Shown here: positions 62,320 to 64,000 of the stretch, piece after piece
How the letters are laid out: each line of letters opens with the position of its first letter
Position numbering within the stretch: the stretch's first letter is position 1
Assembly (NCBI GenBank): GCA_021201795.1
Contig: JAJQEF010000002.1
Location: forward strand, 1-64,000
Direction of reading: 5' to 3'
From: Rikenellaceae bacterium
GTDB taxonomy: Bacteria; Bacteroidota; Bacteroidia; Bacteroidales; Rikenellaceae
Length of the DNA: 64,000 bases
The notes under the pieces: model-generated
Seen by the model: the letters and a program-made list of their open reading frames with translations, nothing else
Told to the model about the DNA's origin: nothing
The model's database searches: none
Made by a program: the position numbers and the translations under genes

Positions 62320-62330
62320 GGAGTACTTCA

Positions 62331-63692
62331 ATGAAAAAATTAATCATCATATTAACGGCGGTAATACTGATCGGATGCGGTGTAAGGAAACAATACGTAA
62401 GTCCGGATATAAATACTGACGGTCTCTTCGGGATAGAATACGGCTCCCGGGATAGTTCAACCATCGCAAACATGAGCTGGGAAGAATTATTTTCCGATCC
62501 GTATCTTAGAACGCTGATAAATCAGGCTCTCGAAAATAATTCGGATATGAACATTGCAAGGCTCCGTATACAGCAGGCGGAGTCCTCACTGAAATCCGCA
62601 AAACTCGGATATTATCCCTCATTTAATTTCGCTCCTGATGGTAGCCTGAGCAGTTTCGACAACAGCAAAACTTCAAAAGTTTACAGCATACCGATGGTAG
62701 CAAGTTGGGAACTGGACATTTTCGGACGGATCGATAACTCCAGAAAAAGAAGTCAGGCTGCATACGAGCAAAGTCTGGAATATCAACAGGCTGTACAGTC
62801 GAGGCTGGTTGTAACCGTAGCGAATATGTATTATACGCTGCTCATGCTCGACAAACAGTATGAAATATCCAGGAACACCGCACGTAACTGGGAAAAAACC
62901 GTCGAACTTATGCGTCACATGAAAGAAGCGGGAATGTTCAATCAGGCGGGTATATCCCAGGCAGAAGCAAATTATTATGCGATCGAAGCATCCTTGTTCG
63001 ATTTGCAGGAAGGCATCAACCAAGTTGAAAATTCACTTTCGGTACTCCTGTTTCAAACACCGGGAAGAATCGAAAGGGGGGAACTCGATCAGCAGTATTT
63101 TCCGGATAATATCTCATACGGTATACCTGTGCAGGTTCTTTCAAACAGGCCGGATGTAAAAAGTGCCGAACTCGATCTCATTCAGGCACATTATTCGACC
63201 AATGAAGCAAGGGCCAATCTTTACCCCTCGTTGAGATTGAGCGGAAGCGCGGGATGGACAAACAGTGCAGGTTCGTTCATCGTTAATCCGGGAAAATTGC
63301 TGCTGGCAGCTGCGGGATCCCTGACCCAGCCGATATTCAACCAAAGGCTCAATAGGACGCAGCTCGAAATAATGAAAGCACAGCAGGAACAGGCACTGAT
63401 ACAATTCGAGCAAACTGTATTAAATGCAGGAGCAGAAGTCAACGATGCGCTGACTCAAATACAGACATCCCGTGATAAAACAGTTTTCATAGAGAAACAG
63501 GTCGCATCACTCGAAGTCGCAGTATCCAGCACCGAATTACTCATGGCTCACGGATCGACCACTTACCTCGAAATTCTTACGGCGCAGCAGGCCCTTCTGG
63601 GGGCACAACTGTCGGAAGTAGCTGAAAAATTCAATGAAATCCAGGGAATTGTGAATCTATACCACGCTCTCGGAGGCGGAACGGAACAATAA
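62331..63692 (+). CDS. Outer-membrane efflux lipoprotein, TolC/NodT family
   Basis: The 453 residues start with a lipobox (TAVILIGC), followed by two repeats of the OEP domain: SWEELFSDPYLRTLINQALE, NMNIARLRIQQAES-like helices, and SNRPDVKSAELDLIQAHYST. This completes the tripartite pump. It begins 12 bases after the pump stop, with AAGGAG at 62318. Confidence 0.94.
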   Translation: MKKLIIILTAVILIGCGVRKQYVSPDINTDGLFGIEYGSRDSSTIANMSWEELFSDPYLRTLINQALENNSDMNIARLRIQQAESSLKSAKLGYYPSFNFAPDGSLSSFDNSKTSKVYSIPMVASWELDIFGRIDNSRKRSQAAYEQSLEYQQAVQSRLVVTVANMYYTLLMLDKQYEISRNTARNWEKTVELMRHMKEAGMFNQAGISQAEANYYAIEASLFDLQEGINQVENSLSVLLFQTPGRIERGELDQQYFPDNISYGIPVQVLSNRPDVKSAELDLIQAHYSTNEARANLYPSLRLSGSAGWTNSAGSFIVNPGKLLLAAAGSLTQPIFNQRLNRTQLEIMKAQQEQALIQFEQTVLNAGAEVNDALTQIQTSRDKTVFIEKQVASLEVAVSSTELLMAHGSTTYLEILTAQQALLGAQLSEVAEKFNEIQGIVNLYHALGGGTEQ

Positions 63693-63707
63693 TATTTATG
63701 AATTCTA

Positions 63708-63746
63708 AAGGAAGAGCTGGAAGATTAATTCTTCCAGCTCTTCCTT
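63708..63746 (+). terminator. Terminator of the RND operon
   Basis: AAGGAAGAGCTGGAAG and CTTCCAGCTCTTCCTT form a 16-bp perfect stem with a short loop, then T-rich sequence. Confidence 0.9.
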
Positions 63747-63816
63747 ATTTTAACAAATAACAAAATTATCCTGTTGGTATCATTTTTGGATTTTAATCAT
63801 AAAAAAGTAAACGACT

Positions 63817-64000
63817 ATGAGCATAATCGAATTTCCCACAGACCGAATCATCGACTCAACGGAAAATAACGAGTTCGCGGAAGGCACAAACGATGAAAAC
63901 CTCTGGAAGGAAGATATCGTGGATACCCAAATTTCTTCCGATGACCGGATTCCGGACGTAACGAATGAAACTGGTATCGAGGATACTCCGGTATATAACG
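63817..64000 (+). CDS. N terminus of an acidic protein, cut by window edge
   Basis: ATG 63817 opens a frame that is still open at the end of the window (61 codons). It begins MSIIEFPTDRIIDSTENNEF and is very rich in Asp, Glu, Asn and Thr, without a signal peptide. No family can be assigned from this part. Confidence 0.6.
   Translation, partial: MSIIEFPTDRIIDSTENNEFAEGTNDENLWKEDIVDTQISSDDRIPDVTNETGIEDTPVYN

Noticed and set aside
1..64000. Genome-wide TGA reassigned to Trp
   Set aside because: Core genes such as murC, and the restored ftsQ frame, end in TGA, and Trp is written TGG throughout core genes. The in-frame TGA codons are few and local.

Overview
The window is a chromosomal segment from a member of the Bacteroidota, most likely order Bacteroidales. 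The evidence is: promoters of the TTTG-N(18-20)-TAnnTTTG type; an FtsZ with a long C-terminal linker; FtsQ rather than FtsB/L logic in a short murC-ftsQ-ftsA-ftsZ cluster; a Bat aerotolerance operon (moxR, DUF58, TPR, two VWA proteins); SusD-free lipoproteins with LSC/LTSC lipoboxes; and mobile-element genes of the Bacteroides type. I cannot fix the genus from sequence alone.

Layout. 1-15.5 kb is core chromosome: a tRNA with anticodon CAT, the division/cell-wall genes ftsZ, ftsA, ftsQ and murC, trxB, an M23/LysM envelope lipoprotein, a LysE-type exporter, queE, hpt, purE, a UbiD decarboxylase with an unlisted 54-residue membrane ORF, a ZIP transporter, argH and an ArgE-type deacylase. 15.5-20.9 kb is accessory DNA: a decayed family of small lipoproteins (one intact, one nonsense-interrupted, three relics), a structured RNA, a gene fragment, a small DENGRFTS-repeat protein and a 272-residue lipoprotein. 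20.86-30.95 kb is an integrative element inserted in the 3' end of tRNA-Leu(GAG), bounded by a 14-bp direct repeat. It carries a tyrosine recombinase, an HTH protein, an SF3-type primase-helicase, iterons, a TOPRIM primase, an oriT-like hairpin array with its mobilisation genes apparently deleted, an XRE repressor with two palindromic operators, a second copy of the structured RNA, an NYN-cold-shock protein, a PHP-ABC ATPase and a PIN-like relic. 31-64 kb returns to core genes: rplY-pth-S4 protein-calcium ATPase, two envelope proteins, a superoxide dismutase with an export-like N terminus, tRNA-Pro, miaB, an HD phosphohydrolase, ung-dusB, queA-DUF6427-purD, metX, the Bat operon, then marR-MFS, araC and an RND efflux operon.

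How genes work together. The most interesting unit is 25.7-30.8 kb. An XRE repressor and its two operators flank a divergent promoter; the rightward transcript would begin with an RNA of about 240 nt whose long stem and 3' pseudoknot are also present, with compensating changes, in the copy at 17.0-17.25 kb. The RNA is followed by an NYN ribonuclease-like protein carrying an RNA-binding cold-shock domain, then a PHP/ABC ATPase. This looks like a regulated RNA-plus-nuclease cargo, possibly anti-phage. The left boundary of the element is a copy of the right end of a related element, so a second, older element probably lay immediately to the left.

Integrity. Seven otherwise convincing genes are broken by one event each: ftsQ and the MFS gene in homopolymers (A9, G8), araC by one base, and the lipoprotein, primase, PHP-ATPase and RND pump genes by in-frame stops. 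A broken ftsQ is hard to reconcile with a living cell, so some of these may be assembly errors or slippage sites rather than true decay.
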